Assembly (NCBI GenBank): GCA_965153455.1
Contig: OZ234504.1
Coordinates: forward strand, 2,542,001 to 2,606,000
Reading direction: 5' to 3'
DNA length: 64,000 bases
From: Sphagnum compactum
Lineage: Eukaryota; Bryophyta; Sphagnopsida; Sphagnales
A program made the translations under genes and the position numbers. Under the pieces are notes generated by a model, which saw nothing but the letters and a program-made list of their open reading frames with translations, was not told the DNA's origin and did not search any database. Position 1 is the stretch's first letter. Every line of letters begins with the position of its first letter. Positions 48,703-61,740 of this stretch are shown in pieces.

Positions 48703-50061
48703 TCAGTGTTGTAGCACAGTGATCTGCATGTGTTCAGTACTGGGACACTTTTATTGTGCAAGTCCGCAGCTCTCAAGGGAGGAGATGATCAGATGTTGTT
48801 GCTCATTTAGGATCTCAAAAAAAAATTTACATTGGCAGCCGTAGAACTTTTGAAGTTTGAACCTTGCAATAAAATTCATACTTTTCATTAAGGAATTGAT
48901 CTAACGTTGCAGTGTGTTGAACTTTTGCCAGCTGCAAGAGATTCAAGGATCATATTGTAACATTGTAGTAAATTGAATGTGTCAAACTTTGACACACTCT
49001 AGAGAGAGCTTCATGAATGTTCTTAGTGAGTTTTGCCAGCATGTGTTTTGAAAAGTTTGAGGGTTCAAACTTGTGTAAGAATCTTCATGAATGCTTTTGG
49101 GTCATACATGTCCAGTTCTTAACACAGAAAAGAAGAAGAGAATAGAATTTGCTGGTTCAACTGGTTTCTTTTGATCTTTCTTGTGAACATATATAGAGAG
49201 ATCATGTTGCAGTGCAATTGTTGTAAGGACTTAGACTTGGCTGTATTTGAATTTTGCACTAAAGTGCAAGCCTGCTTTCGTTTGAACATTATTCTTGTCA
49301 TTGTTGTAAATTGTAGCTGGTTCACGTTTTCTTCTTCTGATCATCTGTGATTGATTGCATGAATGTACCTGTGAATCTACCAAGCTTCGCAGCAGCAAGT
49401 GTGTTGATCCAAGCTTGTACACACCAGTTGGAATTCAAAACATTTGTGCTCCAGAACTGGCTGCATGTCTGTTGGATCCAACAGCATTATCCTTCAACTG
49501 TTTAACCATCTCCTGCATGTTAATCCATCTAGGTAGAGATCTTGCAACTTGATGTATGATCAGTTCTTGAGCATCAAGTCTCTCTTTAAGGCCAGAGACA
49601 AGTACTGTATACAACGAATTCTTCTCCAGCTAATTACAGCTAAGTACTTAAAACTGTGATAAGACACAGTGCAGTTATAAGAAGCTCTGGATCTACAACT
49701 GTGCACAATTATTTATGCAAGTCCCTCTGCAACAGAAAAATTCTGGAGACACCAAAAGGTGCTTGGTCCCAAAATTCTACGTCTGATCTTTAACTGATTG
49801 CACATACAGCAGCTTGTTTGATCACCCCACCAGGAAACAAAGATACAAAAATTTACCAACTCTGAAGAAATAATTTTTGTGCTCATGACATTGAGGATTA
49901 TTTTCCCAATTTTTGATTGCACAAAACAGATCTGCAATTATCCCTGAGAGCTTCTCAAACACTGCTCGTTGGAATTTGATAACTTCTAGCTACATTGAAC
50001 CTCCCACTTTGATTTCAGGAATAATATGCTGAAAAAAGTCATTCTGCACATCCATAATTCC
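48703..50061. other. F-box gene 3' flank, non-coding
   Basis: No gene supported; short ORFs only. Confidence 0.55.
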
Positions 50062-50245
50062 ATATAGTAAAGGACGTCGGGATGAAATGAAGCTTTCCAT
50101 CCGTCCGTCCGTCATCCATCCTGTCATTCATCCAAACAGAACAAATTCTATATAGTAAAGGACGTCGTGGTCGTTTGTCAGGATGAAATGAAGCTTTCCG
50201 TCGGGATGAAATGAAGCTTTCCGTCCGTCCGTCCGTTCGTCATCC
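50062..50245 (+). repeat. Duplicated block with CCGT microsatellite
   Basis: tatagtaaaggacgtcg occurs twice (about 50065 and 50153) and gatgaaatgaagctttcc three times; two copies run into (ccgt)n and catccatc. Confidence 0.8.
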
Positions 50246-50393
50246 ATCTCGTACTTAACTATAATAGATAGATGCATGAATTTGTGCCTATAGATTTTCT
50301 ACATCCATCCATCTAGATCTATCCTCTTTGGCAGCCTACACTCCAATGCAGCTCGTCTTACAAAGTGTACAGTGCTTACCAAGCAGTTACAAC

Positions 50394-50931
50394 CAGTGTT
50401 GGGCGGGTATCACCATTTTTTTTTCAATGACGGCTGCCCCAGTTTTTTCGAACTATTTTTTTCAAAGAACCTGGATATATAATTTTTCAATTTTCAAACT
50501 TTTCATACCCTTCAAGACTCTTTTTTTTTTCCCTCCTTCACAATCTGTTCTTACTTTTTTCATATTGGTCGATTAATAATATAATGACATACCTTGCATA
50601 AATTTGCAATTAGAAATGTTGTAGTATTTCAGTTTATTTTAAAACACAACCTATTCTATAATTTTCAAATATTTATATGGCCAGCACCACTAGAAGAAAA
50701 ACCCTATTTTTCGACTTGTCTTAGGCAAAAATAATCGCAAAAAACATTTTTAGTCGCCTAAGACAAGTCGCAAAAGACACTTTTAGTCGTCTAAAACAAG
50801 TCGAAAAATGGGGTTTTTCTACTAATGCATATGAATCAGCTTGAGATACTTTGTAAGTTTCCAAATAGCCTAAACCCTACCCCTAGGTAACCTATAGCCT
50901 AGAAACAATTTTTAATACCTGATTAACACTG
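50394..50931. mobile_element. Non-autonomous hAT-like DNA transposon
   Basis: The left end cagtgttgggcgggtat and the right end (read on the minus strand) cagtgttaatcaggtat agree at 7 of 7 outer bases and at the inner ggtat. Flanks are gttacaac (50386-50393) and gttacagc (50932-50939), an 8-bp target duplication with one mismatch. CAGTGTT termini with 8-bp duplications are the hAT pattern. The 538-bp element has no transposase and contains a second foldback element. Confidence 0.75.
50688..50827. mobile_element. CACTA-like MITE nested in the hAT-like element
   Basis: The left end cactagaagaaaaaccc and the right end, on the minus strand, cattagtagaaaaacccc pair over about 38 bases, continuing through atttttcgacttgt. 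The CACTA-type terminus is seen on the left; no clear 3-bp target duplication. Internal tagtcg(c/t)ctaa(a/g)acaagtcg blocks repeat. Confidence 0.7.
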
Positions 50932-50939
50932 GTTACAGC

Positions 50940-53900
50940 TGCAGTACCATCACATATATACTATCATGTATCACTAGTGCTGTGCTTATTGAGTCAATGC
51001 ACGACATTCAAGGAGCAAAGTCAGAAATGAATATAACACAATGGTTGAAAGATGATCCCATCAGGGGTCTTGGTGCGGTTGGAAAAACCGTTCAAGGTGC
51101 ACCCAATTGGTTTCATAATGTTGCAGCCTACCATGGAGAAGTTATTGAATATTGAAACAATTTTTTCATTGAAAATTTATTTAAATCAAAACTAAAAATT
51201 ATAGAAGAATCTGAGTGTGCTCTTGGTATTGTTAGAAAGCTCTCAATAACTAGATTTAATGAATGTGATCTGAAATTTTTTAGAACTAAGTGAGAGGGAT
51301 ATTGAATTTTGAGTAATTTATATCACTAAAAAAATCAATTAAATTACAAAAAAATGACTTCGAAAGAAAAAAATAGTTGAAAAGTAATCGAAAAATGACT
51401 TTGAAAGGAAAAAATAGTTGAAAAGTAACCGGTTCACACTTGGCCAACAGCATAGGCTACATAATAAGATATTGCTTGAAACATGATCGCATTCGAGGTC
51501 TCCCATCAAACCTTACATGTATGCTATATATAGTAACGCCCCTTTATAATTACGTCCATCTTAGTCACATTTGTGTTTGTGTCACCCATTTCTTGGTAAT
51601 CATTTGGTTTAGTAGGAAGCACCATTTTTTAGAGTCACTATCACATTCATTAGTAGCACAAAATATTTACAAAGTTTTTCTATAAATGTGATTATAATGA
51701 GGAAAAATTAGAGCAAATATTAAGGTTTTGTAAATTGAAGTTCCTTTTGGCATTCTTAGTGTTGTTTTGTGTTCAAGATGTGTAACTAAACAACAATGAA
51801 TTTAGTTGAAAAGAAAAGAAAAAACAACTTTCTAATGTAAGCAAGCAAAAGATGTGCGAACTTGTCAAGAAAACAAAAAAACTTAATTGAAAAAATCTAG
51901 TTGACAAGATACACAAGCTAATAGTTAAAGAACTCAAATTCAATGTAAATCATAACATTAAAATAATAAAAAATCACAACCTTCTTCAAGACTAATAATG
52001 CATGGTAAAGCTTAGAATAACCCATTTAAAAAATTTAAACGATTGACACCAATTTATTCTACCATAAAAGATATGTTTTTAAAAAAAACTCTAATTTTTT
52101 TTTGCCTATAGTCACAATCTTGTAAGGGTTTATATGGAATGTGATTATACATGTTTAAATCACAATTCGTTAGTGTCACAAAAAACAGTGGTATCAAAAT
52201 AATTGATATTTGAAGTTCAATTTTCTTGATATTTAAAGTTCAAGTTTAGACTTCTTAAATCTTTCCCCTCACTATCTTCAACCCTAAGCATATGGAGTTG
52301 AAATACGGTAATTGGAAAGTATTATTTTTTATTTATAGAGATTATGATGGAGAAGTGTAGATGGATGTTTCTTGGTTTGACACACATTATGGATTATACG
52401 ATACTGTAGAAACTTTATTGAAGAATAATTATTTTATTTTTCAAAATCAGTTTTGACCAATTTTTTGGGAAATATTCAGAGTATTATTCAAATATTAAAA
52501 TATTTGGCAATGATGTAAAACCATGTATTAATATGTATATATTTACTCTATCAATATTGACTAAAATTATTTCTTAATTTTTTAAATGTGGGGATTTTTG
52601 ATTTCTTGAGGTTTATTTTTTACTTTATTTTTCAAGTTTTGGCTACCCTTTTCTAAAGGGCTTTGCTTGCACATGAGGTGAGAGGGAGGGAAAGATGTAG
52701 AGAATAGCATAAGGTTTAATGCCATGCTTAGTTTTGTTTTTGATGTAGATGCTTTTGAAAGTAGAAATGGGGATTGAAAAGTTACAATAGAATGTATTAA
52801 TTCATCTATTTAGTTAACACAACTGTGACAATGTTGTCAAAGATGAGAAGTGTTGAGTGTTGGTTTGTGAACATGTATAAAAGCAACTTAGTTTTGAGTA
52901 TTTATAAATAAATTTGTTTTATATTATTTATATATATATGTACATATCCTAAAAATTTGAAATCATTCTAATGAATAAAAATTACCCAATTTTTTTTTAA
53001 AATTGTAACTAATTATTTTAAACAATAAAAATGCCCAACACACAATTTGAAAAGATTTGAAAATGACACAGTTTTGACAAATTTTTATATAAAGCTTAGT
53101 GTAATAATTTTTTTTAAATGAATTTATAAAATATGTTTAGAAAGACATATTGAAAACATTTAAAAATATTTTTGGAATAATAAAATGTAGTGGCCTAAGG
53201 GGATGGGTGTGGCTCACGATTGAGTGTTTACATCCTACCGAACAATCCTTATTACCTCTATAATTCAACCAATTTTAAGAGGTATGGTGGATTCCAATTG
53301 ATGTTAAAACTTTCTAGAGTGATCATCATGGAGGTTTTATTATCACTAGAAATGGACCAAGCAATTATTAAAAGATTACATGACTTGGTCTTTTACATGG
53401 CAACCATAACAACCAACAAAATGTTAGCAAATTGATAGGAACAAGGTAGCAACATGGTGCACAAAATAACTTACCTACTTAAAGTTTATTCCATTCTTCC
53501 AAGGTGCATCTTGTTTTGATAGTTGGAAGGACCTAGGAAAACAAAGGTATAGAACACAATTAAGTATTAAGGGTGGAGAACAAGAAACAAGTCACTATGG
53601 CAATCTCTTTAATTGTAAATGAATATTTATTACCTTGCTAGGTGGTATTCACAAGTTCAACCCGTGAGTGTTTACCACCTTCAAATAATAGAAAAATGAA
53701 ATGGATTAGATTAGGTTGGGATTTTACATTTAATGAGAATCACTAATCAACATTAAAACAACCAAAGATTTTGTCCAAGATTTTGCTAGGTTCTACCTAG
53801 ATAGAATTAAATTCAATAGCTCAACTTGCAAGCAAATTAAAAGCTTGGATGGTTAATTGATTATTGAAGTGTTCACAAAAGTTGGAAACTTTTTTATGGT

Positions 53901-54836
53901 ATCAAATAGGAACATTCAAACATCGTTGTAATGTTTGTTCCTACTATTTGTACTAGTGAATTGTAACCTATACATGTTATCATACAAGCAGCTTTGAAAC
54001 ATGCTTTCAAGGTCAATTTTAATAAATGGACTACATATGTTATCAAATAGCAAATCTATGATGGACAAAAGCCACACATTAATTTCAGGATGAGAAACCT
54101 TAAACCTCAATTTTGTGGGTTGACCCATTAAGCTTGGACACAAGTGCGAGGCATGGAAGAAATAATATAAAAGGTTAGGAAAAAATTAGAATTACAAAAG
54201 CATTCATATGATTTTTTATGTATCAGCTTTGGAAGCTAATGCACTAACTCTTCTTTTCACATTCATTTGAAAGATTGAAAAATTGATGTACATCCAACAA
54301 TTACAACAATCGTTGAAAATTAATTACAACCTAGTTGTACCTCAATTGGAGCTGTAACATTAGGTGGATGCACAATAGCTTCAATTAGTGGAAGAACATT
54401 AAGATTAAAACAACAAGCTAGATTCAAGCAAAATGAACTAGGTTGAAATTATATTGTAACAACAAGGTATGCAATTGGCTTTAGATGTTGTGTGTATTAT
54501 TTTACAACCAATCTAATCAGTGATCAATGACCTTTCATACTATTGCCAATTGCTTTGAGATTTTGAGTTGATGTGTGTGGGAACTTGTTTTACACATAGA
54601 TTAGCAATACTAGCAAGGGTAAAACATGAATATTTATCCAATTTTGACTTTTTTTTTTTGTCGACACCTTTTTTGGCTTGTTGGATTTGACTATACCCAT
54701 GCTGAATGCACCATAACTCTATATAAACATGTTCTATAGAGAGTCACATTTCTAGATTATGTATGTAGATTTTGGTCTGTTGTTGTTTAACTCTATAAAG
54801 AACTACTGCTTTAGATTTGAAAATATTTCAGGATCA
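50940..54836. other. AT-rich intergenic DNA
   Basis: Nearly 4 kb without a supported gene. A 40-bp direct duplication (tagttgaaaagtaa twice) lies at about 51345-51427. Confidence 0.55.
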
Positions 54837-54990
54837 AAGGATCCACCCATTCTGGTTTTTTGAGCCCAAAAAATTCAGAATGAAAGAACCACTGGTTTGA
54901 TTAGATTATTTTTGAAAATAATTCAAACTACTTGTGGTTTTCATGAAGGAACCAATATCAGCAATTTTTAAACTAGAGAAATTTCTCCAA
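54837..54990 (+). repeat. Dispersed repeat related to the interior of the 61.3-kb element
   Basis: Shares attctgg-ttttt, aaattcagaatgaaagaacc and ctggttt with about 61440-61500. No termini are visible here. Confidence 0.55.
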
Positions 54991-55714
54991 ACAATGAAAT
55001 AAAAAATTTAAAAATTCAAAAGTGAAGTGATTTTGAATTTGAAGGTTTTCATAGTAAGAAACGAGGAAAAAAAAGAGTAAACATCAGGGTTATTTGTAAA
55101 GTCCTGCGAGTAGGGGTGAGAACGATGGCATTAAACTTGTAACTGGGAATGACAAGTTTACCAAAAAAAGAAACTGGGACCCAGACTAGTTTTTTCCAAT
55201 AATTTTGTTTGTAAACTTTCATCGTGTCTTTCCTTTTTCCTCGAGTGCCTCCACTAGTGTTACATATGTTTTCACTGCTCCTACCTGTACAACTTGTATA
55301 ATTACTCTCAAACCTTCTACGTTAAATACTGAATTCATCATTTCATACTGAGATTTCATAAAATTTGATTACTTTGCCTGACAGAGGGGATAGGGGTTGA
55401 AAGTAGGCTCAAAGACAGGGTGAAGACAGGGTGACTTTAGGAATAACTCTATTGTCAGATTTTATATTTGATTTTTAGTGTGTAGCCACAAATATAGAAC
55501 GTTGATTAATGATTTGTACTCCACATTTGGTTTATGGCCAGATTTGAGTAAATCTTCGTAGGGGATGATGACCTTTCTACGGATGATAGGCTAGCCACTT
55601 AAGCTACATAAGTAAATTCATGGATTTGGTGGTTATGAAGGTGGATATTTCATTTGTCCATTTTTCTTATAGCTGTGGCTAATGTACAAGAATTGGCTCT
55701 TTTGATAGTTTTAT

Positions 55715-55921
55715 GGTGCATTCGCACTTGACGTTAAATAAGCGTAAAATGAAAATCTAGGTCGCATCCTAGGCGGCACTCAATGTTAAATGGGTCATAG
55801 CTTAATGTTAAGTGAATGTTAACTTAAAATGTTCATGGTAAGTAGGTGTAAGTTCAAAATGACTAGCGGGGTGTTAGGGGACTCAACACTAGAGTCCCTA
55901 ACACCAAGTGTGAATTGCACC
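55715..55921. mobile_element. MITE upstream of the peroxiredoxin gene
   Basis: ggtgcattcgcacttgacgt (left) and, on the minus strand, ggtgcaattcacacttggtg (right) form about 22-bp imperfect terminal inverted repeats. A second internal foldback lies at about 55868-55904 (ggtgttaggggactc against gagtccctaacacc). No coding capacity; superfamily not assignable. Confidence 0.65.
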
Positions 55922-56289
55922 TTTAAAACCGTGGCTAGGCACCCTAAGAACCACTGGGGGTTTGATTCTGATAACCGGCCAACGCTGGTTCCAAACCTTC
56001 AAACCCTAACGACGCGCGTCCGATAGACAACCGAAATTGAGAATCGAGGGTTTCCGTTTTCGGCGTTGCTGGGACGACGAAAGAAACCGTCGCGTACTCG
56101 GAGCAAATCCCGACATAATCATTTCCGTATTGTCAGCGAAGAACGGAAGAAGAAAACGGAGAATTGAAAGATTTTTGTAGATTTCGCCTTTGAATGCAAA
56201 AGGCGAGCCTGGATTCAAATTGCATCCTCCTTCATTTCCATGCTCGATTTTTGCATGCGAAGAAACTGTTGGCACATGCATTTGCAAAA

Positions 56290-56296
56290 ACGTGGC
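56290..56296 (+). promoter_or_regulatory. Possible ABRE (ACGTGGC)
   Basis: An ABA-response-element core lies about 310 bases before the peroxiredoxin ATG. Plant 1-Cys peroxiredoxins are typically ABA- and desiccation-induced. A 7-base match can occur by chance. Confidence 0.3.
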
Positions 56297-56604
56297 GACT
56301 CTCCGACGGAGTCAGGTTGCAAATCTCGACGCCGATTGCAAAACAACAGCCACATGGCCGCTATGCATTTTCTGCCTCACACGCAGGCCTCAAATTCAAT
56401 ACAAACTCTTCATCATAAAACCCATCATCGATCTCGAACTTGTTTTCAGAACAAAAACAAGGGCTCTGCAATTCTGTAGTTCTGAAATCATAGTACGTTA
56501 TCTGCTGCACACAAACTTGTGGGTGTTGAAGCTGCTGCTTCTGCTGTATCAGTACATTTCTGCCGTATTGGCTGTTTGCAACTTGTCTCACTCTTGCTTT
56601 CATC

Positions 56605-58092
56605 ATGCCTGGACTTGCGTTGGGCGATGTGATACCCAATATTGAGGCTGATTCCACCCAAGGGCCTATCAAGCTGCATGACTACATTGGCGAAAGCTGG
56701 ACAATTATCTTCTCTCACTCTGGTAACTTGGGTTTTGATTACGAGATCGCTGTTTCCTTGTTTGATCTTACTGTATCCTCAGCGAATTCGTTGAATGTGG
56801 TGTGCATTATGATGAGCTTTGAGGTACTGTGTTAAATTCAAGGATTGTTGCACCGGTGTCGTTGGAGATGATGATCAATTTTACATTTGAGTGCACTGTA
56901 GGCGATTTCACCCCAGTTTGCACAACGGAGCTGGGCATGATAGCGGCGTACGCGCCGGAGTTCAAAAAACGAGGAGTGAAGCTGCTCGGTCTGTCCACCG
57001 ACTCTGTGCAGGATCACTTGCGCTGGATCAAGGACATTGAAGCTTACACGGTATGTACATGATTGTTCTCCTTCAGACAAATCTTGCACCTCTTCTGTCG
57101 TCTAGGATCTGTTGATATAGATTTTGTATGTGAACTGTGGTTGTGTCTTCTGTGTTTTTTTTGTTTTGCAGCCAGATGCGCCGGTTCAGTATCCTATTCT
57201 TGCAGATCCTCATCGGAAGATAACAGGAGAGCTGAACATGTTGGACCCCGATGAGAAAGGTCCTAATGGAAAGCCTTTGGCTTCCCGTGCTTTGCACATC
57301 ATTGGCCCTGACAAAAGAGTAAGTTCCAAAAGCCTGCAACAGTATACCATACAACTATTATAATACATTTGCTTGTTTTTTTCTTTGATCCATGTGATAA
57401 GAACTTCAGCAGAATTCCACCAGTCTACTTTCAAATTAGACTGGAGCAATGGGCAGCAACTAGCAACAGTGTTTTTTTTTGGACGAACTTGGAGATTTTG
57501 TCTTTCAGAACATGAAAAAAACACGAAAAACTTTGCAATTTTTAGGCATTTCCAGGGTTGCCACTTGTAGCAGCGCTTTGGAAAAATGCTACAGGCCACC
57601 CACGACAGTCGCCATTTAATGCTAATTGATGCTGCTGGGGATCCTCGCCAGTGGACCTACTTGAGGAATTTGAAAAAAACCCCTGATAGCAATGGAGCTT
57701 GTAGACTGGGTATAACATTACAGATATCACTCTTTGTTTTGCATGGTCGGAACTAAGTTCTGGTAAGTGGTGGTGGTGGTGTTGGGTACTAATTCTAGTG
57801 CATGGAACCTTTAATCTTCTTGTTCTTTGTGGAATTGCAGCTGAAGTTAAGCCTCTTGTATCCGGGAACAACCGGTCGAAATTTCGACGACGTGTTGCGA
57901 GTTCTGGATTCACTCCAGCTTGCATACAAGCAAAAGATTGCAACCCCTGCGAACTGGCAGCCGGGCGAGCCAGTGGTGATCTCGCCGTCTCTCTCAGACA
58001 AGGAAGCCAAGCACCAGTTTCCGCAAGGCTGGAAAACCATCGATCTACCCTCCGGCGAGCCCTACTTGCGCCTCGTGAACCCTAAAACCTAA
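56605..58092 (+). CDS. PER1: 1-Cys peroxiredoxin (PER1 family)
   Basis: Exons 56605-56722, 56902-57050, 57172-57318 and 57841-58092, all GT-AG and in phase, encode 221 residues (family about 216-220). Seen: N-terminal [13 protein letters not shown], the active-site block [12 protein letters not shown] with the single peroxidatic Cys at about residue 46, the resolving-Cys-free C-terminal extension typical of Prx6/PER1 ([20 protein letters not shown]), and the YLRLVNPKT end. Family role: reduces H2O2 and alkyl hydroperoxides using one cysteine; in plants it acts in nucleus and cytosol, protecting seeds, spores and dehydrated tissue. One oddity: Ser-Gly precedes the active-site Asp where most homologues have Pro-Gly (SHSGDF rather than SHPGDF). 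Telomere-box-like words (aaaaccctaaac) follow the TAA stop directly. Confidence 0.96.
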
Positions 58093-59620
58093 AACCCTAA
58101 ACACAAAGGACACCCATAGACCCTATTCCTATAGAAGGATGAAAACAAATTTGGAGGCAATAATATTTTGGACTAGGTATATCTAAAGACCCAAAGTATA
58201 CATAAGGCCTATTCCTATTGGAGGATGCAAACAAATTTGGTGTAAATTTTGGGGTTTTTGGTGGAGTATTTATATTACCTTTTTTTTTTTGGGGTGAGGT
58301 GATCACTAATTAGATATGTTGAAACTTTGAATGTTGTGTTTGTGTGCCCAAAAACTTTATGTTGTTTGTGCACAAATACTCTTTTTCTACTTAAAACTTT
58401 TTGCCCTAATTCATGGGCATTTTTGCCCTAATTTTTAAAATCTTTTAATAATGAGTAAATTAATTCAATAAAAAAAATTAAAATTAAGTGTCAGAGCCCT
58501 CAAAATTTCTTTTCAAAATGAATTTTAAAGTATTTGTAAAAGGAATATAAAAAACTAAATAATTTCATACTTCCTTTTTTTTAATTTAGTAAGATTAAAA
58601 ATTTTCATCACTAAAAAAGGAAGACATTCAGATGCAAAAAGATGAGTGAATGTAAAACATTTTCTTTGAACAAACATTGTGAAAAATTTACAACTAGCAA
58701 ATGGTTGCACATATTTCATTATTGTGTGCAAAAATTTTGCATTTGCGAACATGATTAAAAATTTCACAATTAAAGATCACATCTGATTATTTTCTTTCAT
58801 TTTCATTACAACTTATTGGACCCAAATATTCTGAATTTTAATACGATTAATAAATTTTTGTTATGACAATGATCCTACAAAGACTTCAACCTCTAATTTA
58901 GTTGTGATGTAAATTGTTGCCTTCATGAAATATAATTTTCATAAATATAACACCGGTTATGAATTAGATAAGTTAGATGTTTAATTACACAAAACACTAG
59001 TTGCAAATAAAACCAAGAGAAAATTATGAATTGACCATAAAAGACAATTTTCAATTATATAAGCATTATGGACAAGTAAAGTCCATTTGTCATAACACTT
59101 GGACTACTAACTTGAATTGTAAAAATTCAAACTCAAGGTTTGCAAATGTTGTCCCAAGAACCTTCTTGATATGATCTTCAAATTATTTTTCTAGCACATT
59201 TCATTTTTGCAACTTACCAAGTCATTTTGTGGTATTGTGTGGTAATACAAATTGGGGAACATAATCGAATAATTTGAAAGCAAAATATATGGGTTTATGA
59301 TATGTCCAATATGCTTATGCTAATCCAAAATGGTATTGTTGTATTAGTGCATTTGTCCAAATGTGATTTATTTGTGTATCATTAATAGTAGTGTTTTTTT
59401 AAAAAGTGAGATTCAAATTGTATTTATTCATAATTGTTTATAATATTGATGATTGAATTGTTTTTATTAAGAAATCTATATTGAAATCTCCAATTATTAC
59501 ATTTAAACAATGTGAAAGCATTTTTTGGATTATGTTTTGTAGGATATAATTGAAATTTGACATTTGCATTTTGGGTGGTCTATATATTGTAATCATATAT
59601 AATGCTTCTCGTGTGTTGTA
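58093..59620. other. Peroxiredoxin 3' flank and AT-rich DNA
   Basis: A near-duplicate segment, cctattccta followed by ggaggatg(c)aaacaaattt, occurs at about 58120 and 58208. No gene. Confidence 0.55.
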
Positions 59621-59624
59621 TAGT

Positions 59625-59665
59625 GAGTTACAAGTGTCCGTTGTAACTCAAAAATTGAGTTACAA
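59625..59665. repeat. Overlapping, mutually exclusive hairpins
   Basis: gagttacaa (59625), ttgtaactc (59641) and gagttacaa (59657) alternate, so the middle arm can pair with either side: 9-bp arms with a 7-base loop, or 11-bp arms with a 3-base loop. Confidence 0.8.
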
Positions 59666-61334
59666 GGCCAATTGAAAAACACCCCTTTTTCTCATAATGT
59701 GAAACTCACATAGGTTTTTGACAATAATGGGAATGATAAAATTGAATGATTTCATCGAATAATTCAATCCATGGTATGACTTTGAACAAACAAAGAATTT
59801 CACATTGTTTGCCCCATTCATGACATGGAAAAGTCTATTCCAACATTTAGAAAGACCTTCAAGGGATGATCAATATAAATTTCATTGATATAAATCCAAA
59901 AAAATTGAGGCATAACACTTTCATTGGTTGTCAAATTATATTTCAATCACATTTGGCCATGGCCATGGAAACAATCCTAATGACCTTAAAGGTCAAATGT
60001 TTCATTTACAACAAATGTTTGGAAGAACTTCAAAAGATTTTACAATAAACTACACATTGAACCTTCAATAACATGAAAGAAGAAAAAAATGTGTATATAC
60101 ATGTGAGAGTTCAAGTGTACTCATGTTTCCTCTGTGTTATTTTGTATGTGTAACCTTATTCCCATGGGAATTGATTAGGTTCAAAAAATGTTTGTAATTT
60201 GTTTTAAATAAACGTTTTATTTAAATGTTGTAACTTGAACCTTGGATTCCAAATTACAAACATAAATAGCCTAATTAATTATTCATTTTTATTAATTTGT
60301 TCTGGTGGAACAATTTTTTTTCATGACATAGTGGTATAATTTTCATCCAAAAATGATGTGTTGATCACTTTTCTATTATTGCTAGAGATTTTTTTTGAAT
60401 TGAAAAAATCATATTTTGATGTCATACTTGCCATCCATGTTGAAAAGGTTCAAACAATGTCAAAGAGCCAATTAGTTCTTATTATGAAACATTACCATAC
60501 ATATCAATATTCGGTAGAGATGAAAAACACATGGTCTCATAAAAATGTGTCATGCTTCAACTTCACATGGTTTTTCTAGAGAAATGTGGTACAATGTTAT
60601 AATAAATATGTACCATTACTTATTTGAAAAAGTCTCAAAAGATTAGATGATTCAATTGCAAGCCACCTATAGATATGAATACAAAAATCAAAATTTGGAA
60701 TAAAAATCAATTTCATTTTTTGAAATTCAAAGTTCTTAAATGAAATGCATCACAACAGTTTAGAATTAGAAAAACATAATTTACATCCTATTCATATTAC
60801 AAAAAATCCATACATAATTCACATGATGATAAAGGAAAATATAAATTGTTCCATTATTGGTGGGTTAATGAAGGGGTCAACAAGCTTGGAGGACATGTTC
60901 AATTGTATTAATCATTGTATTAGTTTGTAACAAGCAATGGATCAGTTATTTTTATTAAAAAAACCTTTTATTAATGGAACATGGGATTTTTAAACACAAT
61001 AAGTATAAATAGGGAAATCTTACAAATTAAATTATAGATTCATAAACATGATTTTAGTGCATCATAGAATGGAAAATAACAAATTACTTCATCTTTGAGT
61101 TGTTGCACCAAAACTTGTTAAAAATTGAATATTTAAAACCAACTAGGTTTGTGGATCAAAATTATGTAATTTGTTACATAATCGTGAAGCTTTGGGTGAA
61201 TCCATGTTAATTACAATGGATGAATTGGGTACCATTTATTGCTTTGATGAAATCATTTGATACTAGTGGGTACCCGTTAATTGTTTCAACCAATTAATAA
61301 CTCTTGTTGTTGTTCTGTCTGTGTACTATATAAG
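59666..61334. other. AT-rich intergenic DNA
   Basis: No gene or element supported. Confidence 0.55.
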
Positions 61335-61570
61335 CAGTGTTGGGCGGGTATTTGATATGTTGAATAACCTCCACGTCTGGGTATTTGTAAAATGAGAATT
61401 AAAAGAATTAAAATTCGGAGTCAAAGAATCACACGTTCTGGGTATTTGAAAAAAAATTCAGAATCAAAGAACCGCTGCCGGTTCTAGTTATTTCAAAAAA
61501 ACCTCACAGAACTGTCGGGTTTCACGAAAACCCGGAAAAGAGGAGCCAGGCAGGTTTTTGGGCGGTTATT
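61335..61570 (+). mobile_element. Second hAT-like terminus and interior, right end not found
   Basis: cagtgttgggcgggtat at 61335 is identical to the left end at 50394. Downstream DNA is related to 54837-54990. No matching right terminus or repeat of the flank tatataag was seen, so this is a truncated copy. Confidence 0.55.
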
Positions 61571-61587
61571 TTACTGTTACAATTTGG

Positions 61588-61740
61588 GATCTGTGTTTCA
61601 GGACCTCAACAGACGGACAGACGGGATCTAGGTTTCAAGACCTCGACAGACAAACAGACGGGATCTGGGTTTCAGGACATTGACGGACGGACAGACCTGA
61701 TCTGGGTTTTTGTCTCCTCAAATTGGCCCCTCAAATTGGC
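61588..61740 (+). repeat. 37-bp tandem repeat, three to four copies
   Basis: gatct begins at 61588, 61625, 61662 and 61699, exactly 37 apart. Units read gatctgggtttcaggacc then cgacagacggacagac. It directly adjoins the hAT-like copy and may be its internal array. Confidence 0.88.

Noticed and set aside
53220-53435. 71-codon ORF as a small gene
   Set aside because: No start context, domain or neighbouring exon; AT-rich surroundings make this length expected by chance.
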